Shown here: positions 40,783 through 50,699 of the stretch, in pieces
Numbering within the stretch: position 1 is the first letter of the stretch
How the letters are laid out: each line of letters opens with the position of its first letter
NCBI RefSeq assembly: GCF_016907385.1
Contig: NZ_JAFBBU010000001.1
Location: 372,001 to 436,000, forward strand
DNA length: 64,000 nt
Direction: 5' to 3'
DNA from: Subtercola frigoramans
GTDB taxonomy: Bacteria; Actinomycetota; Actinomycetes; Actinomycetales; Microbacteriaceae
Program-made: the position numbers and the translations under genes
Notes under the pieces: model-generated
The model's database searches: none
Told to the model about the DNA's origin: nothing
What the model saw: only the letters and a program-made list of their open reading frames with translations

Positions 40783-41516
40783 AGATCACGAACCGAGAGG
40801 TGCAGCCCATAGTGACACCTGGCGGGTCGGCTGGCACGCGCCTCGCTCTGGAGAATGTCTCTGCCGGCTACGGTCACGTCGAAGTTCTTCGCGACATCTC
40901 GCTCCATGTGGCCGCTGGCGAGATCGTCGCGCTGTTGGGCCGAAATGGTGCAGGCAAGAGCACGACACTTGCAACCATCGCCGGATTGATAGCACCGAGA
41001 GCCGGACGGGTGATTCTGAATGGGGAGGTTCGTACTGACTCGACGGCGCGCCGCGTGCATTCGGGCCTGGCCTATGTCGTAGAAGAACGCGGAGTGCTGC
41101 TCGGGCTCACTGCCGCACAGAACCTGAGGCTGGGCCGGGGGAGTATCGAGGACGCCTTGTCGTATTTCCCAGAGATCGAGCCTCACCTCGGACGCACCGC
41201 TGGTCTTCTCTCGGGCGGGCAACAGCAGATGCTCGCGGTGGCGAGAGCCCTCGCCAGCAACCCGGATGTTCTGCTGATCGACGAACTCTCTCTGGGGCTC
41301 GCGCCGATGTTCGTCCAGCGGCTTCTCGAGAGCCTTCGCCGCGCGCGTGATGAAGGCGTTGCGATCCTCTTGGTCGAGCAGCATGCGCAGACCGCGTTGA
41401 ATGTGGCCGATCGGGCGTATGTTCTCGCCCAGGGGCAGGTAGTACTGACGGGGACTGCCGAGCATCTGCTCTCGGACTTCAACCGTGTTGAAAGCGCCTA
41501 TCTGGGCGTCAGCTGA
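40779..41516 (+). CDS. livF: ABC transporter ATPase, LivF type
   Basis: 245 residues. Walker A GRNGAGKS (54-61), signature LLSGGQQQMLAVARAL, Walker B VLLIDELSLGLAP, H loop VEQHAQT. An N-terminal extension of about 20 residues precedes the usual LALENVSAGYG start. It dimerises with the LivG part of the preceding fusion to power uptake. A weak hairpin (41527-41544, GCCAGG/CCTGGC) follows the stop. Confidence 0.93.
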   Translation: MKITNREVQPIVTPGGSAGTRLALENVSAGYGHVEVLRDISLHVAAGEIVALLGRNGAGKSTTLATIAGLIAPRAGRVILNGEVRTDSTARRVHSGLAYVVEERGVLLGLTAAQNLRLGRGSIEDALSYFPEIEPHLGRTAGLLSGGQQQMLAVARALASNPDVLLIDELSLGLAPMFVQRLLESLRRARDEGVAILLVEQHAQTALNVADRAYVLAQGQVVLTGTAEHLLSDFNRVESAYLGVS

Positions 41517-41631
41517 ATCGGAAGACGCCAGGATTCTGCCTGGCCCGCGTGGTCGTCAAGCCCCTTTTTCTCTATCCCGTCTTCGCGTAGACCAGACTCA
41601 GGAGAACGTGCAACGACGGAGAGGGGAAGAC

Positions 41632-42252
41632 ATGTCAACCAATCACCGCATTCTGAAGTGTTCGCCCGATGATGTGTTCGCCGTCATTGCGAACGGCTGG
41701 TATTTTCCCACCTGGGTTGTCGGCGCGTCCCGCATGCGAGACGTCGATGCGTCGTGGCCGCACACAGGCTCCCGGCTGCGACATTCGTTCGGGGTGTGGC
41801 CAGCACTGATCAACGACGCGACCACGTCTTTGCAGTGGGATCCGCCGCGTCGAGTCGTGATGCAGCCGAAAGGCTGGCCCGTCGGGGAGGCTCGGGTCGT
41901 GATCGAGGTCGAGCCGCATTCGGCTGGGTGTCGCGTGACGATCGTCGAGAACGCGGTGAAGGGGCCGGGCACACTGGTGCCGGGCATCCTGATGAATGCC
42001 CTGCTGTTCATCCGCAACATCGAGACGCTGCGCCGGCTTGCCTTCATGGCTGAAGCGCAAGCCGGCGGTGAACTGCCCTCCTCCCACACGCCGACAGAGG
42101 ATGATCGGACCCCGCCGAAGCGCGCATCGAGGGGCATTCTGCGTCGCGCTCTTCTCTACGGTCTGGTGGCCGTGTTGTTCTTCAGCGCCGTCTCAGCCGC
42201 GACGCCTCCGCAGAACGGTTTGCGACGCACGCTCACGCGGATGGGACACTGA
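41632..42252 (+). CDS. SRPBCC-fold protein with C-terminal membrane segment
   Basis: 206 residues from ATG 41632, with GAGGGGAAG upstream. Residues about 5-145 have the helix-grip START-like pattern (LKCSPDDVFAVIANGWYFPTWV, GSRLRHSFGVWP, GCRVTIVENAVKGPG). The C-terminal 40 residues hold one membrane helix (LLYGLVAVLFFSAVSAATPP), unusual for the polyketide-cyclase-like group. SRPBCC proteins bind hydrophobic ligands; the membrane tail suggests work at the inner membrane. The catalytic role is unknown. It is convergent with the LLM gene at 42276. Confidence 0.8.
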   Translation: MSTNHRILKCSPDDVFAVIANGWYFPTWVVGASRMRDVDASWPHTGSRLRHSFGVWPALINDATTSLQWDPPRRVVMQPKGWPVGEARVVIEVEPHSAGCRVTIVENAVKGPGTLVPGILMNALLFIRNIETLRRLAFMAEAQAGGELPSSHTPTEDDRTPPKRASRGILRRALLYGLVAVLFFSAVSAATPPQNGLRRTLTRMGH

Positions 42253-42275
42253 CGCCGGCCGATCCCAGCAGAGGA

Positions 42276-43337
42276 TCAGTGCAGCATCGCGCGAAGAGCC
42301 TCGAGCTGTTCGATACGAGCCGTGGTGGTCTGTGCGAGAGTCGAAACGGAGACGGTGGTCACGCCGGAGTCGCGTAGTGCGGCTACCCGCTCACGGACCT
42401 GCGATTCAGTGCCGATGAGAGAGGTGCCCGTCACCAGGTCCTCTGGCAGTGCGCTGATCGCTTCGGCTTTCCGGCCCGTCAGATACAGCTCCTGCACCAT
42501 GGCCGCCTCTGGGCCGAAGCCGTACCCGGTGGCGAGATCGTTGTAGAAGTTCGCACCGCGTGCGCCCATGCCCCCGACGTAGAGGGCGACCGTCTGGCGG
42601 TACGTCTCCAATGCTTCGTCGACGTCGTCACCGATGTAGAAGGGCATCTTGGCGATGATGTCCAGTGGCTTGAGCTCGGGGGAGCGAAGTGTCGCTCCCT
42701 GAGCGAGGGCCCCACCCCAGGCGGCAGCCGATTTCTCGGGGTGGAAGAAGATCGGCACCCAACCGTCGGCGATCTCTGCCGCCTGCGTGACGGCCTTCGG
42801 GGTCAGGGCGGCGATCGTGATCGGGATCGATGAGCGCACTGGGTGATTGACGAGTTTGAGGGGCTTGCCGAGGCCGCGGCCCCTGTCTGACCCCAGAGGC
42901 GCCTGGTAGTAGGTCCCCTGGTGGTCGAGCGGCTCGCGACGCCACACTGTGCGACAGATTTCAACGTTCTCGCGAATCCGACCGAGGGGAGCACTGAACG
43001 GCACACCGTGGAAGCCTTCGATCACCTGGGGTCCCGAAGAACCGAGTCCGAGTTCGAATCGGCCGCCGGAGACGAAGTCGAGGCCAGCAGCTGTCATTGC
43101 CAACAGTGCGGGGGTTCGTGAATAGATCGGAAGGATTCCCGAGGCGAGAGTGATCGACGTGGTCTTCGCGGCGAGGTACCCGAGCTGACTCACCGCGTCG
43201 AACGAGTACGCCTCGGCGACAGTGAGAAGGTCGACGCCGATCCGTTCGTACTCGACTGCCTCGTGGGCAGTTTCTGCAAATTCGCCCGAATAACCGAAGA
43301 CAACGCCGAGTCTCGGGGGTGCGGCTGTAGTTTCCAT
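42276..43337 (-). CDS. LLM-class F420-dependent oxidoreductase
   Basis: 353 residues from ATG 43337, with GAGGAG upstream. Bacterial-luciferase-like TIM barrel: LGVVFGYSGEFAETAHEAVE start, VAEAYSFDAVSQLGYLAAKT, LASGILPIYSRTPALLAMTA, and FELGLGSSGPQVIEGFHG, which is typical of F420-using rather than FMN-using LLM proteins. The reaction is a hydride transfer to or from an unknown substrate in the cytoplasm. It is divergent from the F420-dependent glucose-6-phosphate dehydrogenase, which would supply reduced F420, so the pair makes metabolic sense. Confidence 0.88.
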   Translation of the reverse strand: METTAAPPRLGVVFGYSGEFAETAHEAVEYERIGVDLLTVAEAYSFDAVSQLGYLAAKTTSITLASGILPIYSRTPALLAMTAAGLDFVSGGRFELGLGSSGPQVIEGFHGVPFSAPLGRIRENVEICRTVWRREPLDHQGTYYQAPLGSDRGRGLGKPLKLVNHPVRSSIPITIAALTPKAVTQAAEIADGWVPIFFHPEKSAAAWGGALAQGATLRSPELKPLDIIAKMPFYIGDDVDEALETYRQTVALYVGGMGARGANFYNDLATGYGFGPEAAMVQELYLTGRKAEAISALPEDLVTGTSLIGTESQVRERVAALRDSGVTTVSVSTLAQTTTARIEQLEALRAMLH

Positions 43338-43481
43338 TGACGTCTCCTCTGACATCGGCCCCGAGCCTATGCGAACCCATCATCGCATTCGAATTCACGA
43401 TCGAGGCATGGCGGGGGCGCTTCGAAGTCATACGCTTGGTTTGCGCGCTCCGCATGGCACCGCGCAGGCTCGACGCGAGAA

Positions 43482-44510
43482 ATGAGAAACATGCTCCCCC
43501 TGAAACTCGGTTACAAGGCCTCAGCCGAACAGTTTGCTCCACGGGAGCTGGTCGAGATCGCCGTTGCCGCCGAAGGCCACGGAATGGAATCGGTGGTCGT
43601 GTCCGACCACTTCCAGCCGTGGCGGCACGAGGGAGGCCACGCACCGTTCTCGCTCTCCTGGATGGCAGCGGTGGGCGAGCGTACCTCGACGGTGCAGATC
43701 GGTACCTCGGTCATGACGCCGACGTTCCGCTACAACCCGGCGGTGCTCGCCCAGGCATTCGCGACCATGGGGTGCCTGTATCCGGGGCGCATCATGCTCG
43801 GCGTGGGCACCGGCGAAGCCCTCAACGAGGTTGCGACGGGGTTCCGCGGCGCCGGTGCCCAGGACTGGCCCGAATTCAAGGAGCGATTCGCTCGGCTGCG
43901 CGAAGCAGTCGACCTGATGCGGCAACTCTGGACCGGCGAGCGGGTCGACTTCGCCGGCGAGTACTATTCCACTCACGGGGCCTCGATCTACGACCGCCCC
44001 GAGCATCCGATTCCCGTCTACATCGCGGCCGGCGGCCCGGTTGTTGCCCGCTACGCCGGGCGTGCGGGGGATGGTTTCATCTGCACCTCCGGCAAGGGCA
44101 TGGATCTCTACACGGAGAAGCTGCTTCCCGCTGTGGCCGAGGGTGCCGCTGCAGCCGAACGCAACCCACAGGCCATCGACCGGATGATCGAGATCAAGCT
44201 CTCGTACGACACCTCTGCTGAAACAGCGCTCGAGAACACCAGGTTCTGGTCGCCGTTGTCGCTCAGCAAGGAGCAGAAGCACGACATCACCGACCCGATC
44301 GAGATGGAGCGGACGGCCGATGCCCTGCCGATCGAGCAGATCGCATCCCGCTGGATCGTCGGCAACGACCCCGACACCGTGGTCGCAGCGATCAAGCCGT
44401 ACCTCGACGCAGGCCTGAACCACCTCGTCTTCCACGGCCCCGGCCAGGATCAGCGCCGCTTCCTCGAGCTGTTCGAGCGCGACCTCGCCCCTCGCTTGCG
44501 TGCCCTCTGA
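43482..44510 (+). CDS. fgd: F420-dependent glucose-6-phosphate dehydrogenase
   Basis: 342 residues from ATG 43482; an ATG at 43491 would give the same start length as mycobacterial Fgd1. The sequence matches Fgd1 motifs almost throughout: [103 protein letters not shown], and the end [14 protein letters not shown]. It oxidises glucose-6-phosphate to 6-phosphogluconolactone with F420, giving F420H2. This shows that the organism makes coenzyme F420. Confidence 0.96.
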   Translation: MRNMLPLKLGYKASAEQFAPRELVEIAVAAEGHGMESVVVSDHFQPWRHEGGHAPFSLSWMAAVGERTSTVQIGTSVMTPTFRYNPAVLAQAFATMGCLYPGRIMLGVGTGEALNEVATGFRGAGAQDWPEFKERFARLREAVDLMRQLWTGERVDFAGEYYSTHGASIYDRPEHPIPVYIAAGGPVVARYAGRAGDGFICTSGKGMDLYTEKLLPAVAEGAAAAERNPQAIDRMIEIKLSYDTSAETALENTRFWSPLSLSKEQKHDITDPIEMERTADALPIEQIASRWIVGNDPDTVVAAIKPYLDAGLNHLVFHGPGQDQRRFLELFERDLAPRLRAL

Positions 44511-44581
44511 TCGCATCGTCTTCTCCCGGGCATTGACCTGAGCGACGGTAGGCCCGCCAACACCCCCGCACAGCTCGCGAG

Positions 44582-46579
44582 TCAGTGGCCCGGGTGAATG
44601 TGCCCGTCGTGAACAGTCTCGGGGTGGTGAGCGCAATGGTCGGAGGTGGACTCGGGGAGGTCGAGAGCGGGGTTGCCGTCGAAGAATCCGCTCGGTTTCA
44701 AGGAGAAGCCCGTGCGGTGGACTGGCATCACGGGCCAGTCCTCTGTGCGGGTGATGTGGTGCACTCCGAAGGTGTACCAGAGCACGACATCCTCGTTCTC
44801 GAGCGATCGATCCTGCGCGACGTACTTCGGCAGCCCTTCGCCGCCTGGGCTCTGATAGGGGTAGTCTCCGGCCGCGAAGCGCTCGGAGGCGTCGAACTTC
44901 GTGACCCACAGCTGATGCTTGAGGAACCCGGCACGCTGCAGCACTGGTGCATCGTCGTGCAGGAGGTGATGAGCGTTCTCTCCCGGCATCACCTTGTACG
45001 ACACGGGGTCACCGGCAACATTGACGCTGTCGGTGTTCACGATCTTCCATGACCTGGCCGAGGCGAAGTCGAGGTCGCGGCCCGCCTCGGACTCCTTCGT
45101 CAGTTTCGTCGACACCGTCTCCCAGGCATTGCCATAGGGGTTTTCCGGGCCCACGGGCAGGGATCTGCTGTCGACCTCCACCACGGTGTTCCGGGGGCCA
45201 TCGACGGCCATGTCCAGGCGCGCGTTGAAGAAGTGCTGGTGATGAGGGGCATACAGTCCCGGAGCGATCCGCGCTCCGTGCCTCGGGATCTCGCCCTCGG
45301 CGAAGGCGCCCATCGACATGATGCCGGTCAGTTTGACCTCGCACTCGATGGTGCCGTCCTGGTAGAGGTACCAGTAGAACCCGTAGTCGTAGTTGGCCAA
45401 CGTCATGAACTGCGAGATGACAAGGCGTCTGGATCTGCGGACGATGCTCCGGCCGGTGCGTAGATCGGTGTGTTTCCACATCACGCCGGCATCTTCCTCG
45501 TGCAGGCAGATCGCATTCTTCACCGACTCGCCCGTGCCCGCCGAGTCGGTGAGTGCCACGTCGAAGTAGAAGATCTCACCGACGCAGTCGCAACCGAGAA
45601 CCAGGCTGTTCGCGTTCTTGCCCAGGCCGTCTTCGCCGCCGTCGAAGACGGCTTTGCGGATCTGGTTGGGCGCCGTGTCTGCATAGGGCACCACCATCTC
45701 TGAGAGGGAGATGCGGTGGGCAATCGATCGACGCCGCCCCTTGTCGTCGTAGCCGAGCTGGTGCAGTACAAGGCCTTCGCGAGGTGTGAAACCGACGCGG
45801 AAGTTCCACTTCTGCCACGACACCTCGTTGCCGTTCACGGTGAAGCTCGGCCCGTCGGGTTGGGTGATCTCCAAGGCTTTCAGATCGGTGCGGGCGCCAG
45901 GGAACGTGGGGATGTTGTCCGGATTCGCGATTTCTTCCGGGGTCCAGAATTCTGCGGGTCGGCCCGGAACCGGAACAACGCCAAGGTCGACGACCTCGAG
46001 CACCTCCCGTGAATCCAGGTCGACCAAGACCGTGAGGTTGTCCACCGGGTGCGCGTACGCGTTCTCATCTTCGGAGTACCGCACGTAGCTGAGGGGGCGG
46101 TTCAGCCGCCTGGTCGGGGAATCCTCCTCACCGAGGTACGCGCATGGCCACGGCTCGATCATCACGTGGTCGAACTTCGTCACCCCACGCTTTCGCATCG
46201 CGTCCTGCCAACGCGCGTCATTACGCACCAGCTCTTCGACGGCGAGGAAGTCCTCGAACAGCAGTCCCGGCTGCACATCAGGGATGTGCGAGACGGAGAG
46301 TACCGATGATGAGCTCAGCGAAACGACCCCCTCGAGTGTGCGCGCTCCCACGACATCGCGAATGACCAGGAAGGCGCGACGCTCGATTTCTGCACCAGTC
46401 GCAAAGGCCTCGAGTTCTTCTTTCGAAGGCTCCTGGCGTTCGATGCTCACGAAGCGCGCGGCTTGAGGGAATCCCTGCGAACTGCGTACCAGAGCCGACG
46501 CAGCGGAGATCTCCGCTGCTGACAGCGGGTCAAGTGGATGCGTCGTTACAACGTGGCTCGCATCGGTGATGTCGGTCAT
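44582..46579 (-). CDS. copper amine oxidase (topaquinone enzyme)
   Basis: 665 residues from ATG 46579. The cofactor motif TLANYD contains Y397, which becomes topaquinone. Copper ligands are visible as HxH in APHHQHFFNARLDM (near 450) and a third His in HHITRTEDWPVMP (near 620). Small N-terminal D2/D3 domains (about 10-220) precede the large beta-sandwich. No signal peptide, so cytoplasmic, as in Arthrobacter AGAO. It oxidises primary amines to aldehydes with release of ammonia and hydrogen peroxide. It lies downstream of an APC permease in the same direction, the likely amine importer. Confidence 0.96.
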   Translation of the reverse strand: MTDITDASHVVTTHPLDPLSAAEISAASALVRSSQGFPQAARFVSIERQEPSKEELEAFATGAEIERRAFLVIRDVVGARTLEGVVSLSSSSVLSVSHIPDVQPGLLFEDFLAVEELVRNDARWQDAMRKRGVTKFDHVMIEPWPCAYLGEEDSPTRRLNRPLSYVRYSEDENAYAHPVDNLTVLVDLDSREVLEVVDLGVVPVPGRPAEFWTPEEIANPDNIPTFPGARTDLKALEITQPDGPSFTVNGNEVSWQKWNFRVGFTPREGLVLHQLGYDDKGRRRSIAHRISLSEMVVPYADTAPNQIRKAVFDGGEDGLGKNANSLVLGCDCVGEIFYFDVALTDSAGTGESVKNAICLHEEDAGVMWKHTDLRTGRSIVRRSRRLVISQFMTLANYDYGFYWYLYQDGTIECEVKLTGIMSMGAFAEGEIPRHGARIAPGLYAPHHQHFFNARLDMAVDGPRNTVVEVDSRSLPVGPENPYGNAWETVSTKLTKESEAGRDLDFASARSWKIVNTDSVNVAGDPVSYKVMPGENAHHLLHDDAPVLQRAGFLKHQLWVTKFDASERFAAGDYPYQSPGGEGLPKYVAQDRSLENEDVVLWYTFGVHHITRTEDWPVMPVHRTGFSLKPSGFFDGNPALDLPESTSDHCAHHPETVHDGHIHPGH

Positions 46580-46616
46580 TGTCTTTCCTGCTTTCCTGGA
46601 GTTGGGATGACAGCGA

Positions 46617-46796
46617 TCAGTGGAGAGTCGCCGCCATCATGGTGGTGAGTGAGCACAACATGCAGGCGCGCGCCGCTATGGAGTTCCCGTCGGGGCGACG
46701 GCCACGCCATGCAGGCATCCCGGGTACGGCAGAAGCGACGATCAGGCCGACGACCAGAAAGGTAAGCCCCAGCCCGTCTTGGCCGTGGGAATGCAT
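46617..46796 (-). CDS. 59-residue single-helix membrane peptide
   Basis: ATG 46796 to the stop at 46617-46619, filling the 237-bp gap between permease and amine oxidase with spacings of 20 and 37 bp. One membrane helix (LGLTFLVVGLIVASAVPGM) is followed by a basic patch (RGRRP) and a Cys/Met-containing end (ACMLCSLTTMM). The ribosome-binding site is weak. The position and hydrophobic pattern favour a real gene, perhaps a permease helper or copper-related peptide; no family is recognised. Confidence 0.5.
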   Translation of the reverse strand: MHSHGQDGLGLTFLVVGLIVASAVPGMPAWRGRRPDGNSIAARACMLCSLTTMMAATLH

Positions 46797-46816
46797 TCCG
46801 GGTGCCCGCGACGTCG

Positions 46817-48292
46817 TCACTCGTGGAGGGTCGACGCGAGAGCGGTGTACTGCTCGGGCCGGCGAGCCCGCATGACAAGGGCTCGTGCGATTCCGCCCGC
46901 TGCTGCCAGCACGATGATTCCCACCAGCACGAGGCTGATCGGCCCGTAGAACGGATTGCCGCTGGCATCGAACTCGCCCGTCAGCAGCGGGAAGTAGATG
47001 AGCACGAACACGATCATCCCCACCAGGGCAATGAGGCTGAGCACCGGTGCCACGACGCGTTTCCAGAGGCTGACATCTCCGGGCTGGCGTCGGAAGTACA
47101 GCACCACGCTGACCGAGACGACAGCCATGAGGCTCAGCACCGACAAGGCGGCGATGCTGGGAAGCCACGCAAACACCTGCACGACGGGATCGAGGCCGAG
47201 GAGCGCGAACACGATGATCAGGCCCACGCTGATCACAGTCTGCACGGCTGCGGCATGCCGGGGTGAACCCGTCCGTCCGTGTACCGTGGCCAGCTGGGAC
47301 GGAAGCACCCCGGCCTGTGCCATCGAGAGCTGGTACCGGTTCAACACATTGTGGAAGGAGAGCACGGCCGCGAAGAGGCTCGTGATGAGGAGCACCTCGA
47401 CCGCGACCTGGCCGAAGGAGCCGAGATAACGGTCGGCCGTGGTCAGGAGCATCGATCCGGGGTCGGCGGCGGCGACATCCAGGGCCTTCGTGGGCCCCCA
47501 CGCCATGACGAGCATCCACGAAGAAATCACATAGAAGAGCCCGACGAGGATCACCGCCAGGTAGGTAGCTCGCGGGATGGTGCGGCTCGGGTTGCGGGCT
47601 TCACGGCGGTAGATCACCGTTGCTTCGAAGCCGATGAAGGCCTGCGCAGCGAAGACCAGACCGATTGCGGGCGAGCCCGAGAAGATCTCGGATGGCGCGA
47701 AGGGCTGGAGCGACAGGCCTTCCCCACCCCCGCTGACGACCACCGCGATCGTCAGCGCGATCACCACGAGAAGCTCGGCGATGAGCAGGACCGACAACAC
47801 CTTCGAGCTTGTGTCGATGCGCTGGAACCCCAGCGCGCCTGCCCCCAAAAGCGCGAGCACCGCGAACGCCCACCACGGAATGTCGACACCGAAGTTGCCC
47901 GCGACCGTGACCTCGATCACGTAGCCCAAATAGGCCGAGATACCGACGATGAGCGACCAGTAGGCCACGAGAGCAACGTATGACGCGGCGACCCCCGCTA
48001 CCCGGCCTGCGCCCTGGGAGATGAGTGCGAAGAAGCCGCCCGACTGTGTGACACGCGCGGCCATGGCCACGAGGCCGACGGAGAAGAGAATGAAGACGGC
48101 ACCGGCGACTGCGAACATCACAGGAAGGCCGATGCCGTTGCCGAACAGGAAGCCGAGGGGTACGACACCCGCGAGAATCGACAAGGGCGAGGCCGCCGCT
48201 GCGACCATGAAGACAATGGTGGCGGTATTGAGCCTCCCCGGGTGTGCCTCCACGTCAGCCTCCGAGGCTGTCGCCTGCGATGATGTAGTCAT
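46817..48292 (-). CDS. APC family amine/amino-acid permease
   Basis: 491 residues from ATG 48292. Twelve to fourteen hydrophobic segments. First helix motif TIVFMVAAAASPLSILAGVVP and the GFFALISQGAGRVAGVAASY region are typical of APC transporters; GFEATVIYRREARNPSRTIP is the conserved loop of this subgroup. It imports amino acids or amines with protons. Being 20 bp upstream of the small membrane gene and then the amine oxidase, it most likely supplies that enzyme with its amine. Confidence 0.92.
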   Translation of the reverse strand: MTTSSQATASEADVEAHPGRLNTATIVFMVAAAASPLSILAGVVPLGFLFGNGIGLPVMFAVAGAVFILFSVGLVAMAARVTQSGGFFALISQGAGRVAGVAASYVALVAYWSLIVGISAYLGYVIEVTVAGNFGVDIPWWAFAVLALLGAGALGFQRIDTSSKVLSVLLIAELLVVIALTIAVVVSGGGEGLSLQPFAPSEIFSGSPAIGLVFAAQAFIGFEATVIYRREARNPSRTIPRATYLAVILVGLFYVISSWMLVMAWGPTKALDVAAADPGSMLLTTADRYLGSFGQVAVEVLLITSLFAAVLSFHNVLNRYQLSMAQAGVLPSQLATVHGRTGSPRHAAAVQTVISVGLIIVFALLGLDPVVQVFAWLPSIAALSVLSLMAVVSVSVVLYFRRQPGDVSLWKRVVAPVLSLIALVGMIVFVLIYFPLLTGEFDASGNPFYGPISLVLVGIIVLAAAGGIARALVMRARRPEQYTALASTLHE

Positions 48293-48481
48293 GATGCTCC
48301 GATCGTTTCGCCGGGTGTAGCAATGTATCGACCCTGTCCCGTCGTCATGTCATCGCCGTTTCGGGGGGATGACATCTCGGCGACCTCGCTCGAGACGCGC
48401 GGGAGACGTGTCTCAAACGGAGTTACAGGGATGACGTGCAGCCGACACGTGTGTGAAACTCCAGGCACCTAGGGTCACGAC

Positions 48482-49993
48482 ATGCGTGATCTCGAGGAGT
48501 CGATAAAGAGGTCGATTACTCTGGTGCCTCCGGGGCGAGGCCGCTCCCGCACACGGGTTCCCGGGCGATCACCGCTGTCGGAGCTGCGGCGACGCTCGAT
48601 CGGCCCGCTCGATCTCTTCGGCCAATCCATCTCCGCTGTGGCACCCTCCGCGGCGGGTGCCACAATCCCGGTAGCCCTGTTCGCCGTGGCCGGCGAGGCG
48701 AGCACGATCTCGCTCCTGCTCGGCTTCGTGCTCATCGCTCTCGTCGTCGCGACCGTAACGCAGTATGCGCGCCGGATGGTCACGAGTGGATCGGTGTACA
48801 GCTATGCAGCGTGGGCCGGCGGCGTGCGTTCCGCCACGGCGGCTGGCGCCGCTCTGCTGGTCGGTAGTCTTGGCATCACGATCGGAGTGCTCGTGGGAGC
48901 GGCTTCATCTGCGCGTGTGCTGCTTCGCTTCGCGATCCCCGCCGTTCCCGACGCGGTCATGCTCCCTCCGCTTCTCGTTTTTGTCGGCTTGGTCGGGCTT
49001 GCGTTCTTTGCCATCGGGGTGCGTTTCTCCACGCGCATCACGCTGGTCGTCGAGCTCATCGCCGTGATGCTCATCGTCGTGATCATGTCGGCACTGATCG
49101 CCACCAACTGGGGAGTGGTGCCTCCTGTCGTGCCGACACACGCTGATCCTGCGACTGTCGGCGCCGGGGCGGCCGTGGCAGTGGGATTGTTCGTGGGATT
49201 CGAGACCTCTGCCACCCTCGGTGCGGAGGCCCGGAGGCCATTCCGCGACGTACCGCGGTCATTCGTTCTGTCGGTCGTCGTCGCCGCGGTGATCTTCGTG
49301 CTCAGTTTCTTTGGCCAATACGCTGGGTTCCAGGCCAGCGGGGCCTTCACAGCCGTCGGTGATGTCGATCCCACCACCCCGGGCACCTCCACTGTTCTGG
49401 TGGTTGCCCTCGACCTCGGCATCCTCCTGTCGTATATCGCCGCTTTCATTGCTTCGCTGAACGGCGTGATTCGGCTCGTCTTCACGCTCGGGCGGGACGG
49501 CCTGCTCCCCTCCACCCTCGGTCGAGTCGATCGGCGAAATCGGCTTCCTATGCGTGCCGCAGCCTGGGTCGCCGGGCTGGTTCTGTTCGCTGCACTGCTT
49601 GCGACATCAGTCACGGGCAGTGCCGAACTCGTCACGGGGGTCGCGCTCTCGACCTCGGCCGTCGGCTGTGGGCTCGCCTACGCGACTGCGTGCCTCCTGC
49701 TCCCACGCTTCCGCCGGCGAATCGGAGAACCGCTGCTGGCCGCAAGCATCGCGGCGTATTCGGTCGGCTTCGGGCTTGTGCTCGTCGTCGTATGCTTCGT
49801 GGTCTGGAACATCGCCAACGGAACCCTGGCCATCCTTGTGCCCGTCGCCCTTATCGCTGCTGTGTGGTCGGCATTCGCGATCAAGGTCCAGCGGCAAGGC
49901 ATCGTGCGCGTGGGTGTCTACGATCAGACCGCTGAATACGATCTGATACCGGAGGGAATCGAGGCTCGGTTCAAGACATGTGCCGAGCATTGA
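48482..49993 (+). CDS. APC family permease
   Basis: 503 residues from ATG 48482. A long basic N-terminal tail (about 45 residues) precedes SIGPLDLFGQSISAVAPSAA, the APC first helix. GFETSATLGAEARRPFRDVP is the APC signature loop. Twelve or so membrane helices follow. The C-terminal 25 residues are soluble. It is divergent from the amine-oxidase-linked permease and is followed directly by an IclR regulator. The substrate is unknown; amines or amino acids are likely. Confidence 0.9.
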   Translation: MRDLEESIKRSITLVPPGRGRSRTRVPGRSPLSELRRRSIGPLDLFGQSISAVAPSAAGATIPVALFAVAGEASTISLLLGFVLIALVVATVTQYARRMVTSGSVYSYAAWAGGVRSATAAGAALLVGSLGITIGVLVGAASSARVLLRFAIPAVPDAVMLPPLLVFVGLVGLAFFAIGVRFSTRITLVVELIAVMLIVVIMSALIATNWGVVPPVVPTHADPATVGAGAAVAVGLFVGFETSATLGAEARRPFRDVPRSFVLSVVVAAVIFVLSFFGQYAGFQASGAFTAVGDVDPTTPGTSTVLVVALDLGILLSYIAAFIASLNGVIRLVFTLGRDGLLPSTLGRVDRRNRLPMRAAAWVAGLVLFAALLATSVTGSAELVTGVALSTSAVGCGLAYATACLLLPRFRRRIGEPLLAASIAAYSVGFGLVLVVVCFVVWNIANGTLAILVPVALIAAVWSAFAIKVQRQGIVRVGVYDQTAEYDLIPEGIEARFKTCAEH

Positions 49994-49994
49994 G

Positions 49995-50699
49995 ATGAGC
50001 CGCGAACCACCTCTTCGCGATCTGAACAACAACCAACCCCGCGCCATCGCGCACGCCCTGGCCGTGCTCGAAGAGATAGCCACGGCAGGATCAGGTGTCA
50101 CGGCCCGCGACATTGCCGGCAGACTCGGTCTTTCGCCGGCCACCACCTATCGCATCCTCAATCTCCTGGTGCGGGAAGAATATGTCGTACGACTTGGTGA
50201 CCTGAGCGGCTTCGCGCTGGGCGCCCGTATCGGTGCCCTGGCCGAATCCCAACCCGCGGTCGGCGTGACGCGGGCCGTATCGTCGACGATTGCCGGCCTT
50301 CGGGCCTCACTCGGTGTTGCAGTGCACCTCTTCAGCGTCTACGGCACTCGAATACGGGTGCTGGATGAGGATCCCCGATTTCCACTGCCCGATCGTGGCC
50401 ATGTCATCAACGTCCTCTCCGCGTCGGCCGCCGGTCTTCTGGTGATCGCAGAGACGGATGCAGACCCGACCCTTTCGGACTGCATCCGTGACCTGGATGG
50501 ACTCCCGCTCTGCGCTACCCTCGAGGCCTCCTCTGACCGAGGCGCATCCTCTATCGCGGTGGGGGTGCGTGATGCCCAGTCAGTGTTGGTGAACGTCGTG
50601 ATGGTGACGGCCGGCCACGATTACGTCGCTTCTCACCGCGCAGTGATCACCGATGAGTTGTGCCGCGCCGCCCAGGAGCTCGCGCCCCTGCTCAGCTGA
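49995..50699 (+). CDS. IclR family transcriptional regulator
   Basis: 234 residues from ATG 49995; a GTG at 49980 overlapping the permease is possible. The winged helix spans about 15-75 (AIAHALAVLEEIATAGSGVT, LGLSPATTYRILNLLVREEY). The effector domain follows (about 90-230, GHVINVLSASAAGLLVIAET, ASSIAVGVRDAQSVLVN). It starts at or within the end of the APC gene, so it is probably in its operon and may regulate both permeases and the amine oxidase. Its 3' end overlaps the convergent oxidase gene by 8 bp. Confidence 0.9.
   Translation: MSREPPLRDLNNNQPRAIAHALAVLEEIATAGSGVTARDIAGRLGLSPATTYRILNLLVREEYVVRLGDLSGFALGARIGALAESQPAVGVTRAVSSTIAGLRASLGVAVHLFSVYGTRIRVLDEDPRFPLPDRGHVINVLSASAAGLLVIAETDADPTLSDCIRDLDGLPLCATLEASSDRGASSIAVGVRDAQSVLVNVVMVTAGHDYVASHRAVITDELCRAAQELAPLLS

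Noticed and set aside
41527..41544. Terminator after livF (GCCAGG/CCTGGC)
   Set aside because: Six-bp stem with no adjacent T-run; mentioned with livF but not called as a separate feature.
43521..44909. 462-codon open frame antisense to Fgd and the end of the amine oxidase
   Set aside because: Both sense genes match known families end to end; the antisense frame is low-complexity Arg-rich.
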